Source of the DNA: Zygnema cylindricum | Lineage: Eukaryota > Streptophyta > Zygnematophyceae > Zygnematales > Zygnemataceae | DNA length: 64,000 nucleotides | Direction: 5' to 3' | Assembly (NCBI GenBank): GCA_037447655.1 | Contig: JBBHKE010000218.1 | Location: 22,977-86,976 of the forward strand | In this document: piece by piece, positions 30,609-42,426 of the stretch | Layout: each line of letters opens with the position of its first letter | Numbering within the stretch: the first letter of the stretch is position 1 | Notes under the pieces: model-generated | The model's database searches: none | What the model saw: only the letters and a program-made list of their open reading frames with translations | Told to the model about the DNA's origin: nothing | Position numbers and translations under genes: made by a program

Positions 30609-32110
30609 AGAGGGAGGCGAACGGAGACAGAGGCAAACAGAGGCAAATGGGGAGCACAGAAAGGCAAACGGACGCAAACAAAGGCAAATCGAGGCAAATG
30701 GAGGAAAATCGGAGGCAAACGGAGGCAAGTGGGGGCGTGCGAGAGGGACAAGGAGGAAAAAGGAGGCAAACGGAGTAAAACAGAGGCAAACAGAGGCACA
30801 TAGAGAGCAAACAAAGGCAACCGGAGGCAAACTGAGGGAAACAAAGGCAAATAGAGGCAAATGAAGAGCAAACAGAGGTGGACAGAGGCAAACGGAGGCA
30901 AACAAAGTCAAACAGAGGCAAACGGAGGAAAAGATAAAAAGAGGCAAACGGAGATAAAAAAAGGCCAACGGAGATAAAAGAAGGCAAACGGAGAAAAACG
31001 AGGGTAAACGGAGGCAAACAGGGGCAAATGGGGAGCAAACAGAGACAAATAAAGGCAAACAGAGGCAAATGAGAGGCGAATGGAGTTAAACGGAGGCAAA
31101 GGGATGGAAACAGAGGCAAACGGAGAAAAACGCAAGCAAACGAAGGCAACAGAGGCAAGTAGAGAGCAAACAGAGGCAAACTGAGGCAAACCGACACAAA
31201 CGGAGACAAACCGAGATAAATGGGAGCAAACGAGGGGCAAACAGAGGCAAATGGATGGAGAACGAATGCAAATTGAGGCAAACAGAGACAAACTGAGGGA
31301 AACAAAGCCAAACAGAGCGTAACAAGGGCGAATGGAGGGAAATGGATGCAAACCGGAGGCAAATGAAGGCAAACGAAGGGCAAAGGGAGGCAAATGGGAG
31401 CATTTGAGAACGAAGTAAGGCCGAAAGAGGCAAAAGGAGACAAACGAGAGGCAAACAAGTGCAAACGGAGGCAAATGGAGGGAAACGGAGGAAAAGGAGG
31501 CAAAAGGAGGCAATCAAAGGTAAGTGGTGGAAAACGGATTCAAATCAAGACAAACGAAGGCAAACAGACGCGGATGGAGGTAAGTGGAGACAAAGGGAGA
31601 CAAATGGAGGAAACGAAGACAAGTGCGGCAAATGGAGGTAAACAAGAGGCAAATTAAGCCTAATGGAGGCAAAGGGGAAGCGAACAGAGCTAGAGGGGGG
31701 CAAACGGAGGCGAACGAATGCAAACGGAGGCAAACGGAGGCAAACGGACGAAAATGGAAGCAAAGGGAGGCAAACAAAGGCAAACAGGGACAAACGGAGG
31801 GAAAATGAGGCAAAATAAACGAAGGCGAAGAGAGGCAAACGAAGGCGAATGGAGCGAAACGGAGATAATCAGAGGCAAACGGAGACAAACGGAGACAAAC
31901 GGAGACAAACGGAGACAAACGGAGACAAACGGAGACAAACGGAGGCAAACGGAGACAAACGGAGACAAACGGAGACAAACGGAGACAAACGGAGACAAAC
32001 GGAGGCAAACAGATGCAAAAGGAGGCTAATAGAGATGGACGAAGGCAGACATAGCCAAACAGAGGCAAATGGAGAGCAAATGGAGGCAAAAAGGGGCAAA
32101 AGGGGCCAAA
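30609..32110 (+). repeat. GGAGGCAAAC decamer satellite, about 1.5 kb
   Basis: Degenerate head-to-tail decamers, consensus GGAGGCAAAC or GGAGACAAAC, with occasional 11- and 12-base units. 31866-32010 is nearly perfect GGAGACAAAC. Because the unit is not a multiple of three and contains no stop in several frames, long ORFs (for example 30514-31503 on the minus strand, rich in Leu/Phe/Cys) arise on both strands; they are artefacts. Confidence 0.95.
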
Positions 32111-32856
32111 CGGATCACTTTAGGAGAGAGACTGTGGAAATCCGAGAAGATTTTGAGGAAAAGCGAAGCCTTGAGGGAATCAATTTAAGGTGGAGCAACG
32201 ACATTTTTCCATCTTAAAATTCTTACTAACTATAAGCATTTATAATAGTTAAGAGTGGGAATTACCTTAGAGAGGAGTCAAATGGGAAAGAGACTTTAAA
32301 CGAAGGGTTGAACGAAGAGGACGAAAAGCTACTTCTCAATAAAAGTTGATCCTTAAAATGTGTGTTTCTATGTGAATGTGTGTTTTCCTGTTGATAGAAT
32401 GAGTGGACGCGAGTGAATGTTGTCATGGGATTTTATGAGAGTTGGGAAGTCCTCTTACATGGGGTGGTCCTTACAATTGTAGTACAAAAATAATGTATGA
32501 AAAATCGTATGGAAGATCCCCTCCCCCCACCCCCCCGACGCAAAAAGAGTTTTTAAAGATTTTCCTATTTAGCAGATATTACGTTAATGGCAAGCGATTC
32601 AATAAGTGAGTCTAGTAATGTATTACATCCAAAATCGTACGCTGAGAGATACGTGGGGTTATCTCCAACATATTAATGAAGAATCATAGCATCGAAGATT
32701 TACATGATATAATGCCAAAGATTTATGTAGTGGAAGAATTACGAAAGTACATTTCAACATGAACTTACCTTTAAAAGGCCCTAACCAAACTGAGTATATT
32801 CCCACGTATCGGGAAAACTCAAGTACTTTTAGAAAAAACGCATTATGCCTATAACT
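32111..32856 (+). mobile_element. Degraded LTR fragment (about 32220-32460) and flanks
   Basis: Text such as TAGTTAAGAG, AATGTGTGTTTTCC, GGGATTTT and the end CCTCTTACA follows the same order as the 5' LTR of the gypsy element at 48602-48960, which ends CCTATTACA. It is probably a diverged solo LTR of that family. 32461-32856 holds nothing recognisable. Confidence 0.45.
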
Positions 32857-33812
32857 AAGGGTGTGTCCCCATGTATTAAAGTATCGACTTTTCTCTGTTG
32901 TTTTCCCCCAAAATTCACTCCCGAACGGGAAAAACTTTAGTCGCACGAAAAACAAAATTTTACCACAATACAATGAACGTCAATTCGATACTTTAAATGT
33001 ACTCCATGTTTGTCGTCATGTGAACGCATTTTGGCGTTTTCCTCTTTTCAACCCCCAGGCAAGAGAATCAAGCCCATCAAAAAACTTCATCAGAAATCGC
33101 CTCGCGATGGGATTTCATCGAAAGTATCCCCAAACAACGAATGAAAAACGACCCACGCACGCGCCACACGAGTGGGAAAATTTTAGGACGAGGGAGAGTA
33201 CTCTCTATTTTATCCCTGCCCGTCCCGCGCATGTACGGAAAAGACGAGCATGTACGGAAAAAATTTGCAGGGGTCTCGGACCTCCACTTTCATTCACTGG
33301 TCCTTTGCAAGAAGTTCGCGTCATCGTCGCCTCTCCCCTCTCCCTTTCACATTATCGCTTTTATCTCACACTTTTTAGAATGAGGCACGGCATTATTGGT
33401 ATGAAATGAAAGATATTTGAAAAATAATTCTTTTGACTACCTTTAAGTATATTTTTATGGCAATTCGAGTAAGGAAAGTTGAAAAAACGAAATCGATAGC
33501 CATGGCGAAAAGTTTTTGCATTTGTGACGTCGACGTTGTAACAAGTGAGCATGGCGTCACAATGTCACAAAACCCTAAACATCTACAATGTCACATAATT
33601 ACAAAAATCTAGACGTCTACAACTGTCGTTGTTTTTGTTGGCGTCACCAATTCTCAGAAGGTTCGTAGTCGTCTTCAACCGTCACATCACATGTCAAAGT
33701 TCCGATTTCATTTTCACACATTGGGAAGCTCTTCAAAGTAGTACGGAGAATCTTCACTAAAGTCCAAAATACTTATTCAAAGTATCGATTAGACGATTAC
33801 ATGGGGACACGG
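32857..33812 (+). mobile_element. Family F inverted-repeat element, complete
   Basis: The left end AGGGTGTGTCCCCATGTA and the right end TACATGGGGACACGGCCT are inverted repeats, with AAAGTATCGA and TCGATTAGACG-like sub-terminal words. A second copy in reverse orientation starts at 63325. An ORF at 32861-33409 (182 codons) has a C-terminal part matching an ORF in the other copy, so a decayed coding segment is possible but unproven. Confidence 0.75.
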
Positions 33813-34025
33813 CCTAAGGCAAGTCAACGCCAATATATTTCGCGCAATTATTTAAGCTTTGAAGAGAGCATGCCGCAAGTATACAATGAATTAAAAGCTC
33901 TGTGAAAGGCATTATTCCGACATGCTCGTCATAAAGTTCACGGGTGAAAAAAGGAAACCGTGGATACTCCAAACACGCGGTGGCAAGAGAACGGGGGGGG
34001 GGGGGGGGGCTTTTTATATTTTGTT
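33813..34025. other. Spacer with a G run
   Basis: No gene. A run of 17 or more G at about 33993-34010 is followed by AT-rich sequence up to the next element. Confidence 0.6.
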
Positions 34026-34231
34026 TAGTGTTGGGTATCGAGGGCCCCTTGCCGATATTCGATATTTACCAAAAATTGGGTAGCCAATAATCGATATATC
34101 GCCTCGATATATCGAGGAGCTTAATATCGCGATATTTTATGTGATATATCGGCCAATATCACGATATATTTCAATCGCGATATATCGAAGTGACGCTAGG
34201 TCAATTTTTTTTTTCAACGGCCCCACTCCCC

Positions 34232-34269
<38 letters not shown>

Positions 34270-34462
34270 GCGCGCACTCAGTGGCGAGGGGGGGTAAATA
34301 TTTTCCGTACTGGATCTGTACGGACACCCATCTCTTACCAAATATATTGTGATAATTTATGTTGGTCCCCGGTACGATATATCGAGGAGTCTAACCGATC
34401 GATAATCGATATATCGAATATCGAGATTATCACGATATGATTTTACCCGATACCCAACACTA
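34026..34462. mobile_element. Family C element, copy 3
   Basis: TAGTGTTGGGTATCG at the left and CGATACCCAACACTA at the right, with imperfect 8-base flanks ATTTTGTT and ATTTTTTG. The interior is CGATATATCG-rich and interrupted by a 33-C run at 34233-34265. Confidence 0.85.
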
Positions 34463-34750
34463 ATTTTTTGGCAACCCAACTTCGCTTCGATATATAGCGA
34501 CATAAATATATCGGCCAAATCGGACCGATACATTGGTAAAACATTGCGATATTGAGCATCTGGATATATAGAGGCGATATACCAGTTATTGAGTATCCAG
34601 AAAAAGTACATATATAATATCGGCCAGGGGCCTGCGATACACAAACACTGCAGTACCCATCAGAACTGCGAAAATCGAGCTGAAATTCGATAATCCACAC
34701 TACAACCTGTACGGAGACACCTGAACTTTGTGTCAGAGGAAAGGAAACGC

Positions 34751-35294
34751 TACACCGCGCATCGTTATTAGTGTCAACGACACTAATTTGGGTTCTTAAA
34801 ATTTTGATTTTTTTCCTCAAATAGGATACATGATTTTAATTTTTCCTTGACGTTAATTAAGGTAACGTACAAAATAGCGTAAAGGACGAATTACAATAAT
34901 ATCTAAATAGTGTGGTGTACGGTCGACGTCAGACCGTGCATAAATGTACCTTTTCAAGTGAAAATTTTACAAAAAATGAGTTAAATCAGACGCGCACGCA
35001 TAGGATCGTGCGCTAAAAAAACAGGATTGTTCTGACACGTAAACTAGTCTTACATGTACGGATATTTAAATTTCACGACGGCGTACGATTTTTAATATTT
35101 TGTACGAATACATATATTAATGTATATAATTGTACAACGAATATTCCATTTTTGCTGTTCCCAAATTAGCATAAACGCCGAAATTAGAATACACCTTTTT
35201 AAAAAAAAAAAAAATATATATTAATTAGCGTCAATGACGGTATATTTACTTCCACACTATTTAAACTTTGACACTAATAACGATGCGCGGTGTA
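34751..35294. mobile_element. Family A-type element, 544-bp subfamily
   Basis: The ends TACACCGCGCATCGTTATTAG and CTAATAACGATGCGCGGTGTA are inverted repeats. Nearly the same element lies inverted at 43046-43583. It sits about 325 bases upstream of the L18a-like start codon. Confidence 0.85.
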
Positions 35295-35472
35295 CCGTAC
35301 GAAAACTAAGAAAAGTTGTATGGAATTGAAAAGCGTTCCGTACAGTAAGGTACACCTGGTACACTAAAATAGTGTGGAGTCCTGACAACAACGAGACTCT
35401 CTCGCTCTTTCGGGTCTTCTTTACATGTGTTGTACAGTTGTAGTTCCCTTTTTAGGGTTTGTTTCATCGCCT

Positions 35473-35553
<81 letters not shown>

Positions 35554-35618
35554 CTTGCGAGCTTGTCTCCCCTACCTCTCTGTTTCTCTCGGGGTATCGA
35601 ATTTCGCTAAACGACAAA
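35295..35618 (+). promoter_or_regulatory. Promoter and leader of the L18a-like gene, with (CT)n
   Basis: This is the short interval between the element at 34751-35294 and the ATG at 35619. A CT microsatellite of about 75 bases (35475-35550) dominates the leader. CT-rich leaders are common in plants; whether this one drives expression is not shown by the sequence. Confidence 0.5.
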
Positions 35619-35835
35619 ATGGGTGCCGGTCCCGAGGCCAGTTTTCAGCCGGGAAATCCGGAAGTGAACGTTGGGGAGTCACGTGTGAGCTATCCGCAAG
35701 TGCACACCGTGCACGTGGGGCCCACACCTCCGTACGGAACTTTTCCGGACCAGGTACTGCCAATTGGGTTTTTTGAATGGCTGTTTCTTTGTCTTTTTCT
35801 CTCTATTATTGTTTTATTTGTTTGTTTGTTTGTTT

Positions 35836-35905
<70 letters not shown>

Positions 35906-35906
35906 T

Positions 35907-35945
<39 letters not shown>

Positions 35946-38788
35946 CTTTTCTCTTTGTGTGTGTACATGGGGTTTATTTCTTTCGTTATTTTGTTTTTGG
36001 GTTTTTTTCTTTTTTAAGATTTGTAAAGTTTTGAACGAATTATGGACATTTTACTCGTCTACTTTTTTTTTTGTACTTCTTATTTTTGTACTTTTTATTT
36101 GTACTTTTCATTTTAATTTGTGGTTATTATCTGTGAAGACTCTTTTCTTTTGCCGGAAGGTTTATTATTATAATTGTGAATCCTTTTTTATGATATTTCT
36201 TTGTTTTACTTTTCTTTTACTTCCTCTAAATGCAGAATTATTTAAAATCTCTTTAGGATTTTGAAGATCTCAATCTTGTGGGAGTTTTGGGTTTTTGTGT
36301 TTGCTTTCATTTTATAATTTTAATCTTCTTCCCTTAATTTATTAGTTGTTAAAATTTGGACCAATGTCGGTCTTTTATCCCGGGAGACCTCTAATTGTGG
36401 AGTCAATTTCTCCCCTCCTTCCATTTTCTATCTACCCCTCCCCCTCCCCCTCACCCTCCTCTCCCTCTCCCACTCCCTCTCCCTCTCCTCTCCTCTCCTC
36501 CGCATCTGACCTATTTTTTTGTGTTTTTTTATTCAACAGGGTCAATATCCTCCTCAGCTTGCAGGTAGTTGTCTCTCCCCCCCGCCCCTCTCTCTCTCCC
36601 CCCCCCTTCTTCCCTCGCTCTTATTTTTTTTTTGCTTTTTGTCTTCGTCTCTTTTTGTTTTTAAAGGAAATTAGAAGTGTATTTATTTATCTCACTTCCC
36701 TCTCTCCCCTCTCTCCCTCTCCCCCTCTCCCCCTCTCCCTCTCTCCCCCTCCCTCTCTCCCGCTCTCCCTCTCCCTCTCTCCCCCTCCCCTCTCCCGCTC
36801 TCCCTCTCCCTCTCTCTCTCTCTTTCCTCTCCCTCTCTTCCTCTCTCTCCCTCTCCTTCTCTTTCTCTCTCCCGCTCTCTCCCTCTCTCCCTCTCCCTCT
36901 CCCCCTCTCTCTCCCTCTCCCTCTCCCCCCTCCCTCTCTCCCTCTCCCTCTCCCCCTCTCTCCCTCTCTCCCTCTCCCTCTCCCCCTCTCTCCCTCTCCC
37001 CTCTCCCCCTCACTCTCCCCCTCTCACTCTCCCTCTCTCTCTCTCCCCCTCTCTCTTGCTCTCTCTCCCTCAGGCTACATCCCTCCCCCCCCTCGATTTT
37101 TCTATGTGAGTGAGCAGTTGGAGCGGCTCCCATTCTGCGGATGTGGAGTGGGAATATTCTTGTGAGCTTTTTTTTACCCCCTTTGTACCCTTTTTTTTGG
37201 CACTTCTAGTCCCATGTTCTCTTCTTATCACCTCCGTTTTTACCTTTTTTTGACCTCTTTTGTCCGCTATTTTCCCCTTTCATTTAACTTGTCTCCTTTT
37301 TTGCTTTCAGACCATTTTTTGACTCCCTTTTTATACCTTTTAAATATAATGTTTCGCCCCTTTTTTTGTTTTGGTTTCATTCTGCAAGATCTGTTTTTTC
37401 CCTTTTTATCCCTCAGGATCTTGGTTTTGTTTTTTGCCTTGGTTATCCCTATAATTCAAATTTCTCCCTTATTTTATTCTCTTTTTGGAACATTTGGCTC
37501 CTTTCTTTACTTCCCTTGTTTTTCTTGTTTTACCCATTTTACCCTTTATATTGGACGCATATTCAGCACTATTTTCTTTCATTTGTATTCCTTTTTTACC
37601 TTTCCTAACCATTTCCTGTGAGTAATTACGTTGGTTTTGCTTAGTTACTTATCATTCTTGTTTATCAATACAATTTATCGTGTTATCAGTCTTTACTTTT
37701 TTTCCTCTCTCCTCTCTTTCCCTTGCCATCTTCTTCGTCCCTTCTCCTTCTCTCACTCCTCTCTCCTCTCTCTCTCGTTTCCCTTCTCGCAATCTTCCCT
37801 CATCCTTTCCCTTCACCCCCTCTTTTTCTCCCTCCCCCCTCCGCCCTCTCTCCCACCCTCCCTCCCTCCCCTCCCTCTCTCTCTCCCTCTCTCCTCTCTC
37901 TCTTTCCACAGATTTCTGTTTGGCTTTATTTTTCCGTTGGCGTGGCTGATCGGCGCCTTCATCTATTTCTTCGTCCACTCCATTAATTCGGACCGGAGGG
38001 AACGAACCGGATTGGTCGCCTGTACTATTGCTGTATGGTTTCTGTCCTTCTTGTTCTTTGTCCGTTTCCCTCGCTGTCTCTGTCTCTGTCTCTGTTTCCA
38101 TCGCTTTATTATCTCTTCACCTTTCAATTCCGGGTGTGGTTCTCGTTTTTTTTCTTGTGAAATTGTCTTTTTCTGTTTTACGTTGTACCTGAAAGCAATA
38201 TCTAACTTACCTTATTTTCTCGTCACGTCTCATCGTATCACGTCACGTCATGTCAAGTCATATCGCAGGTCTCCCTCCTCGCTGTCATTTCTTTTTTCCA
38301 TTTTGGAGGATATGATTCTTTCTGGGATTATTTTACGGGCCACGATGACCACCGTAGACATTGATAGAAAACGGAGGAAATGGGGTAGAAATACCCCTTA
38401 TGTCTCATCTGGAAACAGAAGTCAAATCACCTTTACTATTTATACTCGAGGGTGTTTTCCTCGGTTGACTCTTGTTGACCTTAGTGTATGGCCCTTTCTC
38501 TTATTGGTTCATTATATGGAAAATAATGTATTTTTATTATTGAAAAACGAAGTACGGGTTTGAGATTAGAAGGATTTGAGATTTTAATGGCGTTTTGTAT
38601 TAGAAGTGCGAGTAGGGGATATATTTTTTATTAGAGAGTAGTTATATTTGGTGTAACTATTCTTCTTTACATATCATTTATATATATATTTTTTTTACGT
38701 TTTTTTTTTTTTTTTGTTCGTCTTTGGATTGCAGGCGGGCACGGTGGTCCTTTCCCTTCTTTCCTTGAAACTATCGCTGTACCGTTGA
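35619..38788 (+). CDS. Plant-type '60S ribosomal protein L18a-like' small membrane protein
   Basis: Despite the family name, this is not a ribosomal component but a short Pro-rich membrane protein found in plants; its role is poorly defined. Exons: 35619-35753, 36540-36564, 37074-37161, 37912-38032, 38735-38788. All junctions are GT/AG and in phase, giving 140 residues. The N-terminal half is soluble and Pro/Gly/Tyr-rich (VGPTPPYGTFPDQ, GYIPPPPRFFYV). Then come the hallmark ERLPFCGCGVGIF, a first membrane helix (FIFPLAWLIGAFIYFFV), a charged turn (NSDRRERTGLVACTIA, where the plant family has REKPG.VACTIA) and a second short helix (AGTVVLSLLSL) before the stop. The last exon is the least certain because it rests on hydrophobicity and phase. 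Introns are filled with poly-T, CT tracts and Ser/Pro-type false ORFs. Confidence 0.85.
35838..35941 (+). repeat. Poly-T tract (about 100 bases) in intron 1
   Basis: About 65 consecutive T, then GTG, then about 35 more T. It accounts for the poly-Phe and poly-Lys ORFs. Confidence 0.95.
36590..37070 (+). repeat. CT-rich tract ending at the intron 2 acceptor
   Basis: Irregular CCCTCTCTCC repeats run up to the CAG acceptor at 37073. Ser/Pro/Leu ORFs on the plus strand and Arg/Glu ORFs on the minus strand are by-products. Confidence 0.9.
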
Positions 38789-40319
38789 AAAGGAAAGGAT
38801 ACCCATGGGTTTGTTTACAAAGAAAGGTTGTCATTTTAACAGGCAGCGCAAAAATGTCAAAAAAGTGAAAACAGTATGTCAAAATTGGGAAATAATAGAG
38901 CCAAAAGTAACTCAAAAAGCTAGAAGTGTTTCCCAAAAACAAATAAGGGAAGCTAGAAATGATAGTGATGTGTTTGTAGAAGTGTTTGGGAATTTGAAAA
39001 ACTGGTTAAGAAATGTGAAATGTTTGTCCTACAAGACATGTATAGATGCATAAAAACCCCTAAAGGTTGTTAACAGGCAGCGCACCCTAAAAGGACTAAA
39101 ACTCTAAAAGGAGTGTGGACACGTGAAACATCATAGAATATAGTGAGTATTTGTGGAGAAATAGTATAAAAACATAGGTTTTATGATTGTGAGAAATTGA
39201 TTTTAGTCTTACAGACATATACAAAGGCACAAAAAACCCTAAAAGCTTAAAATAAGTGTTTAAGAATGTGAGAAATTGGGTTTATTCTTACAAGACATGT
39301 AGTACAAGGGCGTAAAGACAACCATGTGTTATGGAGATATGAGAAATTCTAGAAGATTGTGACTGTTTGTGGAGGAATATTTTAAAGAAGGGGACAAAGG
39401 ATATAAAATAAAGACCACATGTTGACATTCATGTGAAGGCGTCCTTTTTTCCTTTGGTTTTTTCGCGAGTAAGAAATTAATAGCGGTTTTGGGTAGGAGT
39501 ATTCAAATGATTGACATAATTCGAACATTTCATATGCAGTTTTACAATCAGTTTTACATGCTGGAAACAACGGGTAATTTTCGTTTTCTTGTTTCAGATA
39601 ATAGTGCGTTCATTTCTCATCCTTCAACCCTTTTGATTTTTTACATTATCGTAATATGTTTTCTTATACTTTTAAAAGCAGCAAAAATCAGGGGGCCTCC
39701 TTGTAATGTGAACAGGTAAATCTTCACAAGCAATCGATTTTGTTTGAAATTACTGATAACTACCTCACAAGGAATCGACAGAATCAACACAGATTTTATG
39801 TGTCATATCTAAAACATAGCAAAATATAACTCCTCAGAGTATTATTGGACTTTACTAAGAAAGTGTGATGGTAAATCATTTGAATACATGAGAACAAAAA
39901 CCGAAAGACAAAATGAAAAGCAAGAAAACTCTGTGATCGAATACGTGCGGGGAAGCAAACTAGAGGGGGAAAAGTGCGAAAGAAACCTTACATAAGGCGG
40001 GCCAATAAAAGTCGTTGAAGGAATAACAAGCCCAAGAACAATAACCAGGTAGCGCACTAGAAATAAAACAATTTAAAGCGAACTTCTTATGGTTAAAACA
40101 TAACTAAAAGCAAGCCTTAAACCCTCCCGGGCTCGATGGAGCACTCTGAGGGAGTTTACGAACAAGCCAACAATCCATAACAACAATACCAAACCAAGGG
40201 AGGATAAAAGCTTGCACCTGATGTAAAGCCACAAATAGACGATTACAGTAAAAAGAAATAAGGACAAAAAGTGACATGGCTCACGAAAAGTGACATGGCT
40301 CATACTACGAGTGCAACAG
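38789..40319. other. Downstream of the L18a-like gene; no intact gene
   Basis: 38789-39720 is likely 3' UTR and intergenic, with a word AACAGGCAGCGCA occurring twice (38838 and 39070). At about 39850-39900 a short block (GATGGTAAATCATTTGAATA) matches the reverse complement of the copia C-terminus at about 29890, so it is a tiny copia remnant. The rest is unrecognised. Confidence 0.45.
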
Positions 40320-40933
40320 TACAACCGTGGATCGCTATTAGCGTTAAGAAATAATTAGTGTAAAAAAATAATTAGTTTTATAAACTCTAATTTGGATTTT
40401 TTCGCGTTTCTGAAAAAAAACTTTTACTCTAATTTATTCATAACTCTAATTTGGGTACAGTTCTCCTATAATGAATCTGCGACCAAGATCTTTACATTAA
40501 AAAAATAAAAAAAAAGGTTACGATTATAAAATCTGACAAATCGTACACCGTCGCGTCCTTTTTACTCTAATTGATTCAACTCTAATTTGGGTTTTCTCCC
40601 GTATAATTAATATACGATCAATATCTTTACACTGAAATAGGTACGACCTCATTTTGCCTTTTATTCTGAGCTCAGTTTTACGTGCGTTCGCCATTATTTT
40701 AATCAAAGTTTCGTACTTTATTACATAAAAAGTACCAGTTTGTACGGACTGACAGGTTTCGTCCACCACTCTCTTGAAGATGACCATAAATTATAGTTAT
40801 TAACGCCAATTAACCAATACCTTAATTGAACGTAAAAAAACAATTAGTGTTATTAATTCTATCTAAGGTTGTAGGGTCAAAATTTGGGGGCGCCGAATTA
40901 GCGTTAACGATGCTAATAGCGATTCAAGGTGTA
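40320..40933. mobile_element. Family A-type element, 614 bp
   Basis: The left end ACCGTGGATCGCTATTAGCG and the right end GCTAATAGCGATTCAAGGTGTA are inverted repeats. The interior has repeated ACTCTAATTTGGGT and GATCWATATCTTTAC-like blocks. No coding region. Confidence 0.7.
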
Positions 40934-41778
40934 ACTCATCCTAAAGGAAGTCCCAAAAAAACCAAATATCTCAACCGTCATCAAAATAAAATCATCATAG
41001 CATTGGGGTGTGCATAACTACACTCCTTCATAGTAACAACACGTGTTGTCACTCCCATTGTTCGTGCCGCATCACGACTGACTGTAACCATTGCAGGGTT
41101 CGCCAAAACTATGTCATTAAAAATACTATGGTGCCCTCGAGCTAAACAACATCAATCGGCCATGAAGGAATAACACGTGAATTTAACGACGAACAGGAAA
41201 AACCCTCTCCCCTCCCCCCCCCACCCCCCCCCCCCCCCCCAACCTCATGATGAATGGTCATCAATAACTTCGAAATTAGTGTCATGTGTATGAATCAATT
41301 CTCCCAAACGGAGTAACCAAGTAAATGGGTCTAATTGGTTTGAAGGACATCGTTGCGCGGGCAAGAGAGAAAGGAGAGTAAAGGTCGACGAGGGTGGCTA
41401 GGCTTGAACCCGAGGGAGGTTTGAAATATAGAGCGGAAAGAATAGGTGTAGCGAGTCCAAAACCAAAGTCCCCAGAAGGGAGAAAAAGTGCCCGTGAAGA
41501 ATTAGAGGGAAGCACCTCGAGAAGCTTGGATCTAATAGTGGCTACAGCCTTATAATAAACTAATTCTTGGACACACGCAACCTGTTTAGCATTTAGTAAT
41601 AGGGTGGATAAACACGAAGCGAACCGAGCGGTTTATAGTATTGCTTGAACCGGACTAAACCGGTTCAAACCGCCTTCGGGTTTTACGAACTGAACCTAGA
41701 AACACAGGTTCACCGGTTCGGTTCGGTTTCCTCTCAAACCCGGGCGTCCTAGTTTTGACTTTCTTCAATAGTTTGAAC
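40934..41778. other. No gene recognised
   Basis: It contains a C-rich run at about 41213-41240. The minus-strand ORF 41282-41515 has varied composition but no recognised domain. Around 41635-41730 the word CCGGTTC is repeated in direct and inverted form. Confidence 0.4.
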
Positions 41779-42239
41779 CATAGTTCAAAAGTAGGTGAAA
41801 GTACGCCCATAACAATGTGCCTATTGTACGCAAAAACATACAATATGACCTTAAGACCCATATTGTATTGGTCGCAAAATGAAAAAAAATTAGTAACAGG
41901 GTTGAGTTGCACATCGATCGATAGAGAATTAAACGTCATGTCTAAATTTTGAAAAACATTTGGACAAAAAACTATTTTTCTGTGAGTTTTGAGGTATTTT
42001 TTATTTAAACCGTCAGATTTGGACGATCGGACGGTCGCTGATAAAAGTAGCGATCTAAGAAGATCACATGAAAAGCCCATAAACACAAGTTACGATAGGA
42101 CTATCGTCAGATTTGGACGATCGGACGGTCGCTGATCAAAGTAGCGATTTAAGAAGATCACATGAAAAGCCCATAACACAACTTACGATAAAGGCGCCTA
42201 CAGAAGGCCTACAATAAAAACTCCTACTTTTGAACTATG
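41779..42239. mobile_element. Family B element, complete, perfect 8-bp target duplication
   Basis: CATAGTTCAAAAGTAGG at the left, its complement at the right, flanked by GTTTGAAC on both sides (41771-41778 and 42240-42247). This copy serves as the reference for the interrupted copy at 12068. Confidence 0.95.
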
Positions 42240-42426
42240 GTTTGAACTTTTCCAGGTTGGCCCGCTAATTCCTTGATCCATCACTACTAGTGTGGATATC
42301 TTGATATGCGGTTGCATGACAAGCATTAATGATCAGATTTGTCTTTTTCTGAAGAAACTTGTGGTATTTTGGCAACCAGAATCTGACACGCTGTTTTGTG
42401 TTCATCATTTTACAAAACGGCTACAG

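Noticed and set aside
30609-32110. Regularly repeated units resembling a CRISPR-like array
   Set aside because: Units are 10 bases with no spacers; it is a tandem satellite in a eukaryotic genome.
30056-32217. Very long ORFs on both strands in the 30-32 kb region, superficially membrane-protein-like
   Set aside because: They are translations of a 10-base satellite in different frames; composition is periodic, and only the RNase H part below 30609 is real coding text.
36346-37165. Ser/Leu/Pro ORFs and antisense Arg/Glu ORFs
   Set aside because: They derive from CT repeats in introns of the L18a-like gene; only 36540-36564 and 37074-37161 are exons.
38805-39053. 82-codon Lys-rich ORF downstream of the L18a-like gene
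   Set aside because: It lies in the probable 3' UTR, has no recognised domain and overlaps AT-rich sequence with other chance frames.
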